A program made the position numbers and the translations under genes. This document shows, in pieces, positions 1-6,824 of a stretch of 14,205 nt of DNA (positions are counted from its first letter, which is position 1; each line of letters opens with the position of its first letter). The notes below the pieces were generated by a model. That model ran no database searches, had not been told where the DNA came from, and saw only the letters and a list, made by a program, of their open reading frames with translations. Origin of the DNA: Limisphaerales bacterium (GTDB taxonomy: Bacteria; Verrucomicrobiota; Verrucomicrobiia; Limisphaerales; UBA11358); the NCBI GenBank assembly GCA_003455565.1, contig DMQW01000382.1, positions 10,644 to 24,848 on the forward strand. The letters run 5' to 3'.

Positions 1-222
1 GCCGCCAGCCGCCCGGTGATCAATCAGGACACCGCGTTTGGCAGCTACCTGCCAACGGGCAAAGGGTTGTTCGCGTTTCAAACGATGGATGACATTCTCG
101 CGGCGGTGGACGAAATCGAAAGCGATTACGAAGGCAACTGCCGCGCCGCGCGCGAAATCGCCCTGGAACATTTCGCGGCGGAAAAAGTTTTGGGAAGCTT
201 GATGAGCCGCGCCGGACTTTGA
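1..222 (+). CDS. Glycosyltransferase, C-terminal end (partial)
   Basis: The reading frame is open from the first base, so this is the last 73 residues of a gene that starts before the window. The fragment contains ASRPVINQDTAFGSYLPTG, then GLFAF, an acidic helix (DDILAAVDEIESDY) and AAREIALEHF. This is the usual C-terminal pattern of GT-B glycosyltransferases, in which the first part lines the nucleotide-sugar pocket (the RPVI.QDTG..LP.G.G pattern) and the last helix packs back on the fold. Donor and acceptor cannot be deduced. The stop codon is 3 bp before the start of the deacetylase gene, so the two are probably co-transcribed and may act on the same glycan or glycolipid. The family call is fairly sure; the specific role is unknown. 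Confidence 0.7.
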   Translation, partial: AASRPVINQDTAFGSYLPTGKGLFAFQTMDDILAAVDEIESDYEGNCRAAREIALEHFAAEKVLGSLMSRAGL

Positions 223-225
223 GTT

Positions 226-966
226 ATGGCAAAACATATAATCGTCAACGCTGATGACTTCGGTTTGAGCGCCGGGGTCAACTGCGGCATCATTGAATGT
301 GTCGAACGCGGCATCCTTACCAGCGCGAGCCTGATGGTGCGCTGGCCCGCCGCCGCCGAAGCTGCTACCTATGCCAAAACAAATCGCGCTTTCAGTGTCG
401 GCCTGCACGTTGACCTCGGCGAATGGGTTCTGCGCAATGGCGAATGGGAACCGCTTTACAAAGTCGTCAACACGGACGATGCGGAAGTCGTCGCGAAAGA
501 AATTGAAAATCAAGTCGCGGAGTTTCGCCGCCTCATGGACCGCAATCCGTCGCATCTTGATTCTCACCAGCATGTGCATCGCAACGAACCCGCACGTTCG
601 ATCATGTTGAAACTGGCGCGAGAACTTGGCGTGCCGCTGCGCGGGTGCAGCCCGCAGATCCGTTATTGCGGTGATTTTTACGGACAAGGCGGCGAAGGCG
701 AGCATCTGCCCGGAGCCATCAGCGTCGCCAACCTGAAAAATATTTTAAGTTCCCTGCCCGACGGTGTGACCGAGCTTGGCTGTCATCCCGGCTACGGAGA
801 TGATGTGAACTCGCCTTATCGCGTTGAACGTGCCGAGGAAGTGCGGGTGCTATGTGCCCCGGCTGTTCCCCAACTGCTGGCCGACCTGCAAATTGTGCTG
901 TGCTCGTTTGAAAGCGTCGCCGAGATGACCGGAAAAACCAGGAAGCCAAAGGGAGAATCCACTTAA
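226..966 (+). CDS. ChbG/HpnK-family (YdjC-like) carbohydrate deacetylase
   Basis: A 246-residue protein of normal family length. It opens with the hallmark IVNADDFG (Asp10/Asp11), followed by GLHVDL (His61), LDSHQHVH (residues 111-118) and GCHPG (His187). These are the metal-binding and catalytic positions of the YdjC TIM-barrel-like deacetylases, which remove N-acetyl groups from sugars such as diacetylchitobiose (ChbG) or act on hopanoid glycosides (HpnK). There is no signal peptide, so it should act in the cytoplasm. The ATG lies 3 bp after the glycosyltransferase stop with no clear ribosome-binding site, which suggests translational coupling. The neighbour points to processing of an amino-sugar product made by that transferase rather than chitin use. 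The family is sure; the substrate is inferred and open. Confidence 0.87.
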   Translation: MAKHIIVNADDFGLSAGVNCGIIECVERGILTSASLMVRWPAAAEAATYAKTNRAFSVGLHVDLGEWVLRNGEWEPLYKVVNTDDAEVVAKEIENQVAEFRRLMDRNPSHLDSHQHVHRNEPARSIMLKLARELGVPLRGCSPQIRYCGDFYGQGGEGEHLPGAISVANLKNILSSLPDGVTELGCHPGYGDDVNSPYRVERAEEVRVLCAPAVPQLLADLQIVLCSFESVAEMTGKTRKPKGEST

Positions 967-967
967 C

Positions 968-984
968 CCAAAAGCGGGTTTTGG
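968..984 (+). terminator. Weak hairpin after the deacetylase gene
   Basis: CCAAAA and TTTTGG flank a GCGGG loop immediately after the deacetylase stop; an alternative pairing is AACCC (965-969) with GGGTT (976-980). The stem is short and no T tract follows. It may be a weak terminator separating the deacetylase unit from the peptidase gene, or chance. Confidence 0.25.
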
Positions 985-1022
985 CACAAACTCTGCTATT
1001 GTTTCTCCTGTTCACGGTAAAA

Positions 1023-1073
1023 TTGACACAACTAATAATAAATATTTGCATTCTGAATTCCATAAACTATAGT
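1023..1073 (+). promoter_or_regulatory. Candidate promoter region of the S53 peptidase gene
   Basis: The 119-bp gap before the peptidase is clearly richer in A+T than the flanking genes. It holds a perfect TTGACA (1023-1028) followed after 17 bp by TTGCAT, a poor -10. A second pair is TTGCAT (1046-1051) and TATAGT (1068-1073), 16 bp apart. The second option would start transcription only a few bases before the ATG at 1086. No Shine-Dalgarno motif is visible. Which pair is used cannot be told from sequence. Confidence 0.35.
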
Positions 1074-1085
1074 TTCCCCAATCCC

Positions 1086-2277
1086 ATGAAAAACACATCA
1101 CAAAACATCATTGTCACCACGGCCATCAGCGTCTGCCTGTCAACTTTTGCGGCTTTGGCCCAACCCAATCCCCAGCCTCAACCCCAAGCCGGTCCGCCCT
1201 TGGATTGGCAGGCGAATCCGCCCCTGCATGTTCGCCCCATGGCGTCCACTTCTCCGGTTGGCTATGTCCCCAGCCAGATTCGTCACGCCTATGGCCTCGA
1301 TCAATTTACCAACGGTGGCGCGGGTCAGGTGATTGCCATTGTTGACGCCTATGGCAGCCCGACGATTCAAAACAACTTGAATGTTTTTTGCACTCAATTC
1401 GGACTGCCCAAGACCACCATTCAGATCATTGCGCCCAATGGAAAACACATGAAAACCGATGCAGGTTGGGCGCTGGAAACATCACTGGACGTCGAATGGG
1501 CACACGCCCTGGCACCGAACGCAAAAATCATTTTGTCAGAAGCCAGTTCTGCGAGTATTGGCAATCTGGTTTCCGCCATTGACGCGGCGGTGAAAGCGGG
1601 GGCTACCATCGTCACCATGAGCTGGGGCGGTTCGGAATTCTCCACCGAGACCAGTTACGAATCTCATTTCACCAAGTCCGGGGTATCGTTTTTTGCCTCT
1701 TCGGGTGACAACGGTTCGGGAACCATGTGGCCAGCGGCCTCGCCCAGTGTGACCGGCGTTGGCGGAACCAGCTTGTATCTGGATTCACTCGGAAATTTGA
1801 CCTCGCCCGAAACTGCCTGGTCGGGCAGCGGTGGCGGCCTCAGTGCCTATTTTGCCCGTCCGGCCTATCAGAACGGCTGGCAGGGCAACGGCACGCGGGC
1901 GATTCCTGATGTCGCCTTGGTGGCTAATCCCAACACAGGTGTCACAGTTTATGACAGCACTGCCTATAGTGGACAGACAGGCTGGTTTCAGGTGGGCGGC
2001 ACCAGTGCCAGTTGTCCGATGTGGGGTGCCATCGTTGCCCTTTCCGATCAACAGCGAGTCAGTGCCAAAAAGTCAACGCTTTTCGGGGGCTGATGTTCCC
2101 TTGTATCTAATCGCCGGCAGCACCGATGCCACCGGCACATCCCTTTACGGCTATTTCTTCAACGACGTGACGGCTGGCAGTAATGGCGGTTTCAGTGCCA
2201 CGCCCAAATACGACGAAGTAACCGGTCTGGGAACGCCGATTACCCAGAATCTCGTTCCGGGACTGGCAGCTTACTAA
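1086..2277 (+). pseudogene. Secreted S53 (sedolisin/kumamolisin-like) serine-carboxyl peptidase, frameshifted
   Basis: Start chosen at the ATG at 1086 because it gives a signal peptide (basic start, hydrophobic residues 8-24, likely cleavage in ALA|QP after residue 25). A peptidase S53 domain follows. The Glu131/Asp135 pair lies in LETSLDVEW, the oxyanion-hole Asp208 in SSGDNGS, and the nucleophile Ser307 in GGTSASCP. Frame 1 stops at 2093 after 335 residues. From 2090 the next frame continues with family-typical sequence (FFNDVTAGSNGG, then YDEVTGLGTP), which carries the calcium-site aspartates, to the stop at 2275-2277. Removing one G from the G5 run at 2085-2089 restores one protein of about 396 residues. 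Almost no N-terminal pro-domain is present (about 40 residues between signal and core), whereas most S53 enzymes have about 150-200. The gene could be a recent pseudogene, a sequencing error or, less likely, a recoded gene. Confidence 0.83.
2085..2093 (+). other. Frameshift point in the S53 peptidase (G5 run, then in-frame TGA)
   Basis: Before this point the peptidase is in the frame of the ATG at 1086; after it the homologous sequence continues in the +1 frame. The local sequence is CTTTTCGGGGGCTGATG: five Gs directly followed by GGC-TGA in the upstream frame. With four Gs the text would read Thr-Leu-Phe-Gly-Ala-Asp-Val-Pro without a stop. A homopolymer length change is the simplest explanation. 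Confidence 0.8.
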
Positions 2278-2526
2278 AACCGATGGTCGGCCTTAATCGG
2301 GAATAAAACACCCGCACAAGCCAACGCGGCGTAGATTCTATCTTCTGCATCTGTTACGCAAGCACATTCAAGGCAGAGTCCATCGCATTCACTCCATGTC
2401 CGAAGTGACAATCGCACGGCTCGCCCCGTAAAGCTCATTGCCACCTGTGGCCCACTCGACATGGCAATCCACAACCCGCCATCACCGTAATGATGCCGGA
2501 CGAGGATTAACCCCGGCCAGAACACG

Positions 2527-2558
2527 AACGGCTGAACCCCCGAGGTTCAGCCGTTTTT
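2527..2558 (+). terminator. Intrinsic terminator
   Basis: A perfect 12-bp stem, AACGGCTGAACC (2527-2538) pairing with GGTTCAGCCGTT (2544-2555), a CCCGA loop, and a T5 tract formed by 2554-2558. This is a textbook rho-independent terminator on the + strand. It would end the peptidase transcript about 250 nt after its stop, or a separate short transcript made in that gap. The A/T run is much weaker on the opposite strand, so it is probably one-directional. Confidence 0.85.
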
Positions 2559-2653
2559 GCTTTGTTGGGAACTCACGGCGTCCCCAAACCCCGCCGCCAG
2601 AGGCACGGCCGCTGGACACGTTCGCACGCTGCGCTGGCTTTTACGCTTCGCGC

Positions 2654-2676
2654 CCTTTCCGCGAGGGGCGGAAAGG
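2654..2676 (-). repeat. Hairpin downstream of the toxin gene
   Basis: CCTTTCCGC (2654-2662) and GCGGAAAGG (2668-2676) form a 9-bp perfect inverted repeat with a 5-base loop, 11 bp beyond the toxin stop on the - strand. No U tract follows in either direction, so it is a weak terminator at best; it could instead protect the 3' end of the toxin message. Confidence 0.4.
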
Positions 2677-2686
2677 AAAGTGTTGG

Positions 2687-3199
2687 TCAATGATGCGAAG
2701 TCAACGCTTCTTGAATCGTTTTTACCGGCAGGAACAATTCAAGTTCGTTGGATGACATAGGAACAAAACCAAATTGCTCATAGTAGCGTTTGGCTTCTTG
2801 GTCTTTCGCATCCACGAAAAAACCAATCCCGCCAGCCGTGTTGAAAATCTCGATAAACTTCCCCATTGCTGCCACCAGCAGGGTTTTTCCGATGCCTTGC
2901 CGCTGATATTCTTTGGCGACGGCCAACCGGCCCAGCCTGATACCGGCAACATCACAGGGTAGTTTTTTGGCTTCCGCCGCCGTAAGGGATTCGGATTTTA
3001 TCTGGCAGAGATTCAGGGAGAAAAATCCCACGATAAGCTTTGGCGCGGCTGCGTCTTCAGCCATTAGAACAAATGTCCGTGAAATTCCCCGCTCTGCGTG
3101 TTGCCGGGCAGTTTGCTTGAGAAACAGATTCAGCGGTTCACTCCCGCAGTCGAATCCGTCCCGGTCGTGCGACTTCGCCAGCAGTTCAATTTTACGCAC
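2687..3199 (-). CDS. TacT-like GNAT-family acetyltransferase toxin
   Basis: A 170-residue single-domain GNAT protein. Typical features of the TacT/AtaT toxin group are visible: the N-terminal FDCGSEPLNLFL motif (residues 16-27), the acetyl-CoA loop QRQGIGK (99-105) after the beta-4 strand IRLGRLAVA, and YYEQFGF (139-145) with the tyrosine at 140 in the position that acts as general acid in TacT. Known members acetylate the amino group of aminoacyl-tRNA and stop translation; that activity is inferred here. Translation starts at GTG (3199), which overlaps the antitoxin stop by 8 bp (GTGCGTAA), so toxin synthesis is probably coupled to the antitoxin. All key residues are present and the length is normal, so it looks intact. 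An ordinary protein acetyltransferase is less likely given the partner gene. Confidence 0.88.
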   Translation of the reverse strand: MRKIELLAKSHDRDGFDCGSEPLNLFLKQTARQHAERGISRTFVLMAEDAAAPKLIVGFFSLNLCQIKSESLTAAEAKKLPCDVAGIRLGRLAVAKEYQRQGIGKTLLVAAMGKFIEIFNTAGGIGFFVDAKDQEAKRYYEQFGFVPMSSNELELFLPVKTIQEALTSHH

Positions 3200-3476
3200 G
3201 CACCGTGCCTTTGAACACTTTTACCGCGTCCTGGAGACGCTTGTTAGGTTTGGGCGGATTGTCGAGCAGGGAAAGAACCGTCCGGGCATCTTGCTGTGAA
3301 AACCGGATGACCGTCTCGCGTTCGATCACGCGTTGCGCTTCCTGATACGCCGTTTGCACGACAAATTGATTGACGGTCGAGCCTAAAAGCTCCGCCGCCT
3401 GTTCCAGCGTCACCCGCACAGTATCCGAAACGCGGGCTGTTATCCTCTTGCGAGGGTCTTCGATTACATGTTCCAT
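3192..3476 (-). CDS. DUF1778/TacA-like ribbon-helix-helix antitoxin
   Basis: A 94-residue protein. The N-terminal RKRITARVSD strand (residues 9-18) followed by two helices is the DNA-binding ribbon-helix-helix. The C-terminal part ending in LLDNPPKPNKRLQDAV (70-85) is the typical DUF1778 toxin-neutralising tail that wraps around the GNAT toxin. It should repress its own promoter, more strongly when bound by toxin. Three starts are possible: GTG at 3500, ATG at 3482 and ATG at 3476. The GTG lies inside a palindrome that looks like the operator and is unlikely. I chose 3476 because a -35/-10 pair spaced by 17 bp predicts a transcript beginning about there (leaderless); 3482 is the main alternative. 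The family call is firm, the exact start is not. Confidence 0.85.
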   Translation of the reverse strand: MEHVIEDPRKRITARVSDTVRVTLEQAAELLGSTVNQFVVQTAYQEAQRVIERETVIRFSQQDARTVLSLLDNPPKPNKRLQDAVKVFKGTVRA

Positions 3477-3482
3477 GCCCAT

Positions 3483-3511
3483 ATGGTGCCACTTTGGCAC
3501 CGGCTTGTCAA
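3483..3511 (-). promoter_or_regulatory. Antitoxin promoter with embedded operator palindrome
   Basis: On the - strand a perfect TTGACA (3511-3506) is followed after 17 bp by CACCAT (3488-3483), a modest -10. The spacer is largely filled by the perfect palindrome GGTGCC-ACTTT-GGCACC (3485-3501). A dimeric repressor bound there would block RNA polymerase, as expected for an autoregulated toxin-antitoxin operon. The predicted transcription start falls at about 3476, on the antitoxin ATG itself. No Shine-Dalgarno motif is present. The palindrome is directly seen; its use as operator is inferred. Confidence 0.5.
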
Positions 3512-3520
3512 TGCGGTTTC

Positions 3521-3605
3521 GGCACGGTCACTGTAAGTGAAAGTGCCAGAGTAGTGAAAAATAGTGGCGAGTTAGAACGAATAGTGCTTGAAACATCAAT
3601 GAAAC
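3521..3605. promoter_or_regulatory. Dyad and helically phased repeats upstream of the toxin-antitoxin promoter
   Basis: A 27-bp dyad centred at 3534 consists of GGCAC (3521-3525) and TCACT (3528-3532) mirrored by AGTGA (3536-3540) and GTGCC (3543-3547). Beyond it, TAGTG occurs at 3552, 3562 and 3582 with TTAGA at 3572 filling the missing turn, and TGAAAC occurs at 3589 and 3600. The spacing is 10-11 bp, one helical turn. The GTGCC/GGCAC half-site also occurs in the promoter palindrome at 3485-3501. This suggests cooperative binding of the ribbon-helix-helix antitoxin or its toxin complex along one face of the DNA. It is also the gap between this module and the efflux operon, so a terminator for that operon should lie nearby, but I see no clear one. 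Confidence 0.45.
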
Positions 3606-3706
3606 CTGCTATTCTATTGACGATGAATCGGTAATCGTTGTCCAATCCTGACTGCTGGCTCCAGTTTTTTTGTTGCTTCACCAAAACGCCGCGCCACAAC
3701 CGAAGC

Positions 3707-6700
3707 TTAATTCTGTTTTATTCCGCCGAACCGTCCGTAACGCAACGCCAGCGTCGGCAGCACGAGCAGGTTCAGCGCGGTGGAAGTCACCAGTCCGCCG
3801 AGAATCACAATGGCCATCGGCCCTTCGATCTCGCGTCCGGCCTCACCGCTACCGAGCGCCAGCGGCAGCAAACCAAGTCCGGTGACGAGTGCCGTCATCA
3901 AAATCGGCACCAGCCTTTCCGCCGCGCCGCGCAACGCCGCTTCGAGTCCCCACGTCATGCCTTCTTCATTTACCAAATGTTCGAAATGCGAAATCATCAT
4001 GATTGAGTTTCGCATCGTGATGCCGAAGAGCGTCACAAAACCAACCATCGCGCCGAGGGTCAGCGCGCCTTCGCCGGGTTCGCTGAACAGACTGATCAAC
4101 CATACCGCCAGCACCCCGCCGACGAGTGCGAACGGCACATTCGCCAGCACCAGCAGCAGATGCCGCCAGTTGCAAAATGCCACGCTCAACAAAATCAAAA
4201 TGCCCATCGCCGCCAGTGCCGAGTGTAGGAGCAACTGGCGTTGCGCCGCCGCCCGCGCTGCCGATGCGCCGCTGAATTCAAGATAAACGCCGCGCGGCAA
4301 GCTGACTTGGGCGGCAACCGCTTTTTGCGCCGTCGCGGTAAATGTCGTCACGTCCACGCCGTGCGGATTGCAGGTAACGGTTTGCCGACGACGATTGCCA
4401 TCGTGTGAAATGGAAAAGCGTCCGGTGGTTTCATGCACGTCCGCCAATTCGCGTAACGGCATCTGCAAGCCTTGCGAGTTGTTCACCATCAAATCGCCGA
4501 CACTTTCGAGATTTTGCCGGTCGGTCTCGCCTAAAATCACCGACACGTCCGTGAACCGATTGCCTTCATACGTTTGTCCCGCAATCGCGCCCTGATAAGC
4601 GGTTTGGATGGCGTCCAAAACTTCAATGGAACGAAAACCAAACTGCGTCAGCCGGTCGGGCCGCAATCGCACGGACAGACGCGCCGCGCCGGGCAGTGAT
4701 TTTATCTGCACCTCCGCCGCGCCATGCAGAGAGCGCAAAATGCCAGCAACTTCCCGCGCCTTCGCGTCCAACACGTCCAGATCGTCGCCATAAAGATTGA
4801 TGACGACCGGCGACGTTTCGCCGCTGACGGTTTCGCCGATGCGGTCGCCGAGGAACGTCATCACGTCGAATTGAATGCCGGGAATTTTAGCCAGCACAGC
4901 GCGGATTTCGTCGGCGATTACATCTTCGTCCTTCGTCGGATGCGGTTTGAGTTCAATATGCAGCTCGGAGCGTTCGGGGCCGAAGGGGTCTTCGCCCTGC
5001 TCGGCCCGTCCAGCTTGTTGATCTACCGTCGCGATGTTCGGATTTTTCAAAAGTTCAAGGGAGGCGATTCGACCAACGCGCAGCATTTCCGGCAGCGAAG
5101 TGCCCGGCGACATTGCCAATTGCGCAACAAAATGTCCTTCGCGGAAATCCGGCAGCAGTCCGCCGCTTAAAAACGGCAACAACGCCAAGGAAGTCAAACA
5201 CGCGACCACCATCAATGCCATCACTGTGCGCGGCCATTTTGAAATCGAATTCAAAACATGACCGTATCTGGATTTCAAACCCGACTGCAATTGCGTTTCC
5301 CTTGTGTCGCGCACGCCGTGTTCAAAAAAGAAATACGCCAGTGCCGGCGTCAGCGTCAGCGCCACGCCCAGCGACGCCAGGATTGCGAAAATGTAACTCA
5401 ACGCCAGCGGCGCAAAAAAGCTCCCTTGTAATCCCGTCAATGTCAGAACTGGCAGAAACACCAGCACCACGATGAACGTCGCGTAAATCACCGCTGAACG
5501 AACTTCGAGCGAAGCCTCCAGCACCACGCGAAACACCGGGCGCGGCTCGGCGAGCACTTGGTTTTCGCGCAGCCGCCGGAAAATGTTTTCCACATCAATA
5601 ATCGCGTCGTCCACCACTTCGCCGATGGCGATGGCCAGCCCGCCAAGCGTAATCGTGTTTAGCGTCACGCCAAATTTATCCAGCAAAATGATCGCCGTCA
5701 GCAGCGACAATGGAATCGCCGTGACTGAAATGAACGCCGTGCGAAAATGGCCGAGAAATAAAAACAGCACCACCGCCACGAGTGCCGCGCCCAGCAGCAG
5801 CGAATGAAGAATGTTGCGCAGCGAATTGGTGATGAACGTCGCCGGACGATGCAACTGCGGATACAGTGTGATGTCCTCCTTTGCCAACTCCGGCTTCATT
5901 TCGTTCAACGCCGTCTCCACCGTTTTGGTCACGTCCATTGTGTTCGCTCCGTATTGGCACATTATCGTCATGATGATTCCTGGACGCCCTTGAACCAGCG
6001 CGTCGCCAAACTTCGGTTGCGCGCCCCAAACCACGTCCGCCACGTCCTTCATCCGCACGCTCTGGCCGTCGTGCTGCGTGATGACGACTTCGCCGAGTTG
6101 TTCCGACGTGAGCAACTGTCCCTCAGTCTGGAGATTGATGCGTGCATTTGCAGTTTCGATGAAGCCCGCTCCCCGCACGCCGGTCGCTTCGCGCGCCGCG
6201 TTCAAAACGTCTTGAATGGAAAGATTAAACGCCCGCAAGCGATCCGGCTTCACCTGAATCTGCAACTGCCGCACTTCGCCACCGAAAATGTTGCAGTGCG
6301 CCACGCCGGATGCGGCGAGAAGCCGGGGCTGGAGCGTCCACTCCGCAAACGTCCGCAGTTCCATCGGCGACAACTTGTCCGACACCAGACCGATTTCCAA
6401 AACGACCATTGTGGAGGACGTAAGCGGCGTCATTCGCGGTGCTTGAACTCCCACAGGCAATTCGCCCGCCATTGCCGCAAGCCGTTCCGCGAGCATTTGC
6501 CGTGCGATGTAAATGTCCGTGCCTTCCTTGAAAACAGCGGTGATGACGGACAATCCCTGAATGGATTCCGAACGCAATGAAGCCATGTTGCCCAAGCCGT
6601 TCACCGCCGATTCAATCGGTCGCGTCACCAATGCTTCGACTTGCTCCGGCGAAAGTCCCGGCGATTCGATTTGAATGGTTGCCTGCGGCTGGACGAAATT

Positions 6701-6820
6701 GGGAAAGACATCGAGCTTCGCGTGCAAAGCGACGTAAAATCCGTAAAATAAAATGACGCACGCCAGCGCCAGCACCACGCCGCGAAACCGCAGGGAAAAT
6801 TGAACGATGCGAGTGAGCAT
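3707..6820 (-). CDS. RND efflux permease 2 (CzcA/CusA-like HME branch)
   Basis: A 1037-residue inner membrane proton-driven antiporter of normal RND length. The ATG at 6820 was chosen because MLTRIVQFSLRFR followed by TM1 (about 14-32) is the usual family start. It has two large periplasmic loops (about 33-335 and 555-860) and membrane segments at about 340-500 and 865-1025. The TM4 motif GEVVDDAIIDVEN (400-412) carries Asp404/Asp405 and Glu411. TM10 has GITMRNSIMMISHFEHL, with Arg937 where drug pumps of the AcrB type have Lys. The LLPDFREGHF segment (about 555-564) and the overall pattern fit the heavy-metal branch; cation or drug cannot be decided. It begins 4 bp after the stop of the lipoprotein adaptor, its presumed partner, and is the last gene of the operon. 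Confidence 0.88.
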   Translation of the reverse strand: MLTRIVQFSLRFRGVVLALACVILFYGFYVALHAKLDVFPNFVQPQATIQIESPGLSPEQVEALVTRPIESAVNGLGNMASLRSESIQGLSVITAVFKEGTDIYIARQMLAERLAAMAGELPVGVQAPRMTPLTSSTMVVLEIGLVSDKLSPMELRTFAEWTLQPRLLAASGVAHCNIFGGEVRQLQIQVKPDRLRAFNLSIQDVLNAAREATGVRGAGFIETANARINLQTEGQLLTSEQLGEVVITQHDGQSVRMKDVADVVWGAQPKFGDALVQGRPGIIMTIMCQYGANTMDVTKTVETALNEMKPELAKEDITLYPQLHRPATFITNSLRNILHSLLLGAALVAVVLFLFLGHFRTAFISVTAIPLSLLTAIILLDKFGVTLNTITLGGLAIAIGEVVDDAIIDVENIFRRLRENQVLAEPRPVFRVVLEASLEVRSAVIYATFIVVLVFLPVLTLTGLQGSFFAPLALSYIFAILASLGVALTLTPALAYFFFEHGVRDTRETQLQSGLKSRYGHVLNSISKWPRTVMALMVVACLTSLALLPFLSGGLLPDFREGHFVAQLAMSPGTSLPEMLRVGRIASLELLKNPNIATVDQQAGRAEQGEDPFGPERSELHIELKPHPTKDEDVIADEIRAVLAKIPGIQFDVMTFLGDRIGETVSGETSPVVINLYGDDLDVLDAKAREVAGILRSLHGAAEVQIKSLPGAARLSVRLRPDRLTQFGFRSIEVLDAIQTAYQGAIAGQTYEGNRFTDVSVILGETDRQNLESVGDLMVNNSQGLQMPLRELADVHETTGRFSISHDGNRRRQTVTCNPHGVDVTTFTATAQKAVAAQVSLPRGVYLEFSGASAARAAAQRQLLLHSALAAMGILILLSVAFCNWRHLLLVLANVPFALVGGVLAVWLISLFSEPGEGALTLGAMVGFVTLFGITMRNSIMMISHFEHLVNEEGMTWGLEAALRGAAERLVPILMTALVTGLGLLPLALGSGEAGREIEGPMAIVILGGLVTSTALNLLVLPTLALRYGRFGGIKQN

Positions 6821-6824
6821 GAGT

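Larger units (their letters stand above)
2278..2686. other. Intergenic stretch without a convincing gene
   Basis: About 410 bp between the peptidase stop and the toxin stop, lying between two converging units. Short open frames exist on both strands, but none has recognisable protein features, a good start or a plausible composition. I see no tRNA, tmRNA or RNase P core motif and no insertion-sequence ends. The only clear structures are the terminator at 2527-2558 and the hairpin at 2654-2676. The first 250 bp would be a long 3' leader-out of the peptidase transcript or could hold a small RNA ending at that terminator. Confidence 0.5.

Noticed and set aside
981..1085. Upstream in-frame extension of the S53 peptidase to 981
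   Set aside because: It translates the AT-rich promoter region and would put a second hydrophobic stretch before the signal peptide; the ATG at 1086 gives a normal secretion signal.
2274..2525. Open frame of 83 codons on the - strand in the gap after the peptidase
   Set aside because: No plausible start signal, no family resemblance, and it overlaps the end of the peptidase; likely chance in GC-rich DNA.
2557..2760. Small + strand open frame after the terminator
   Set aside because: Arg/Pro-rich low-information sequence that overlaps the toxin gene end; no start signal.
3508..3699. Open frame of 63 codons on the - strand between permease 2 and the antitoxin
   Set aside because: It starts with TTG, has no recognisable features and runs through the presumed operator repeats.
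5804..6580. Long + strand open frame opposite permease 2
   Set aside because: It has the Arg/His-rich composition of an antisense shadow, while the other strand encodes a clear RND protein.
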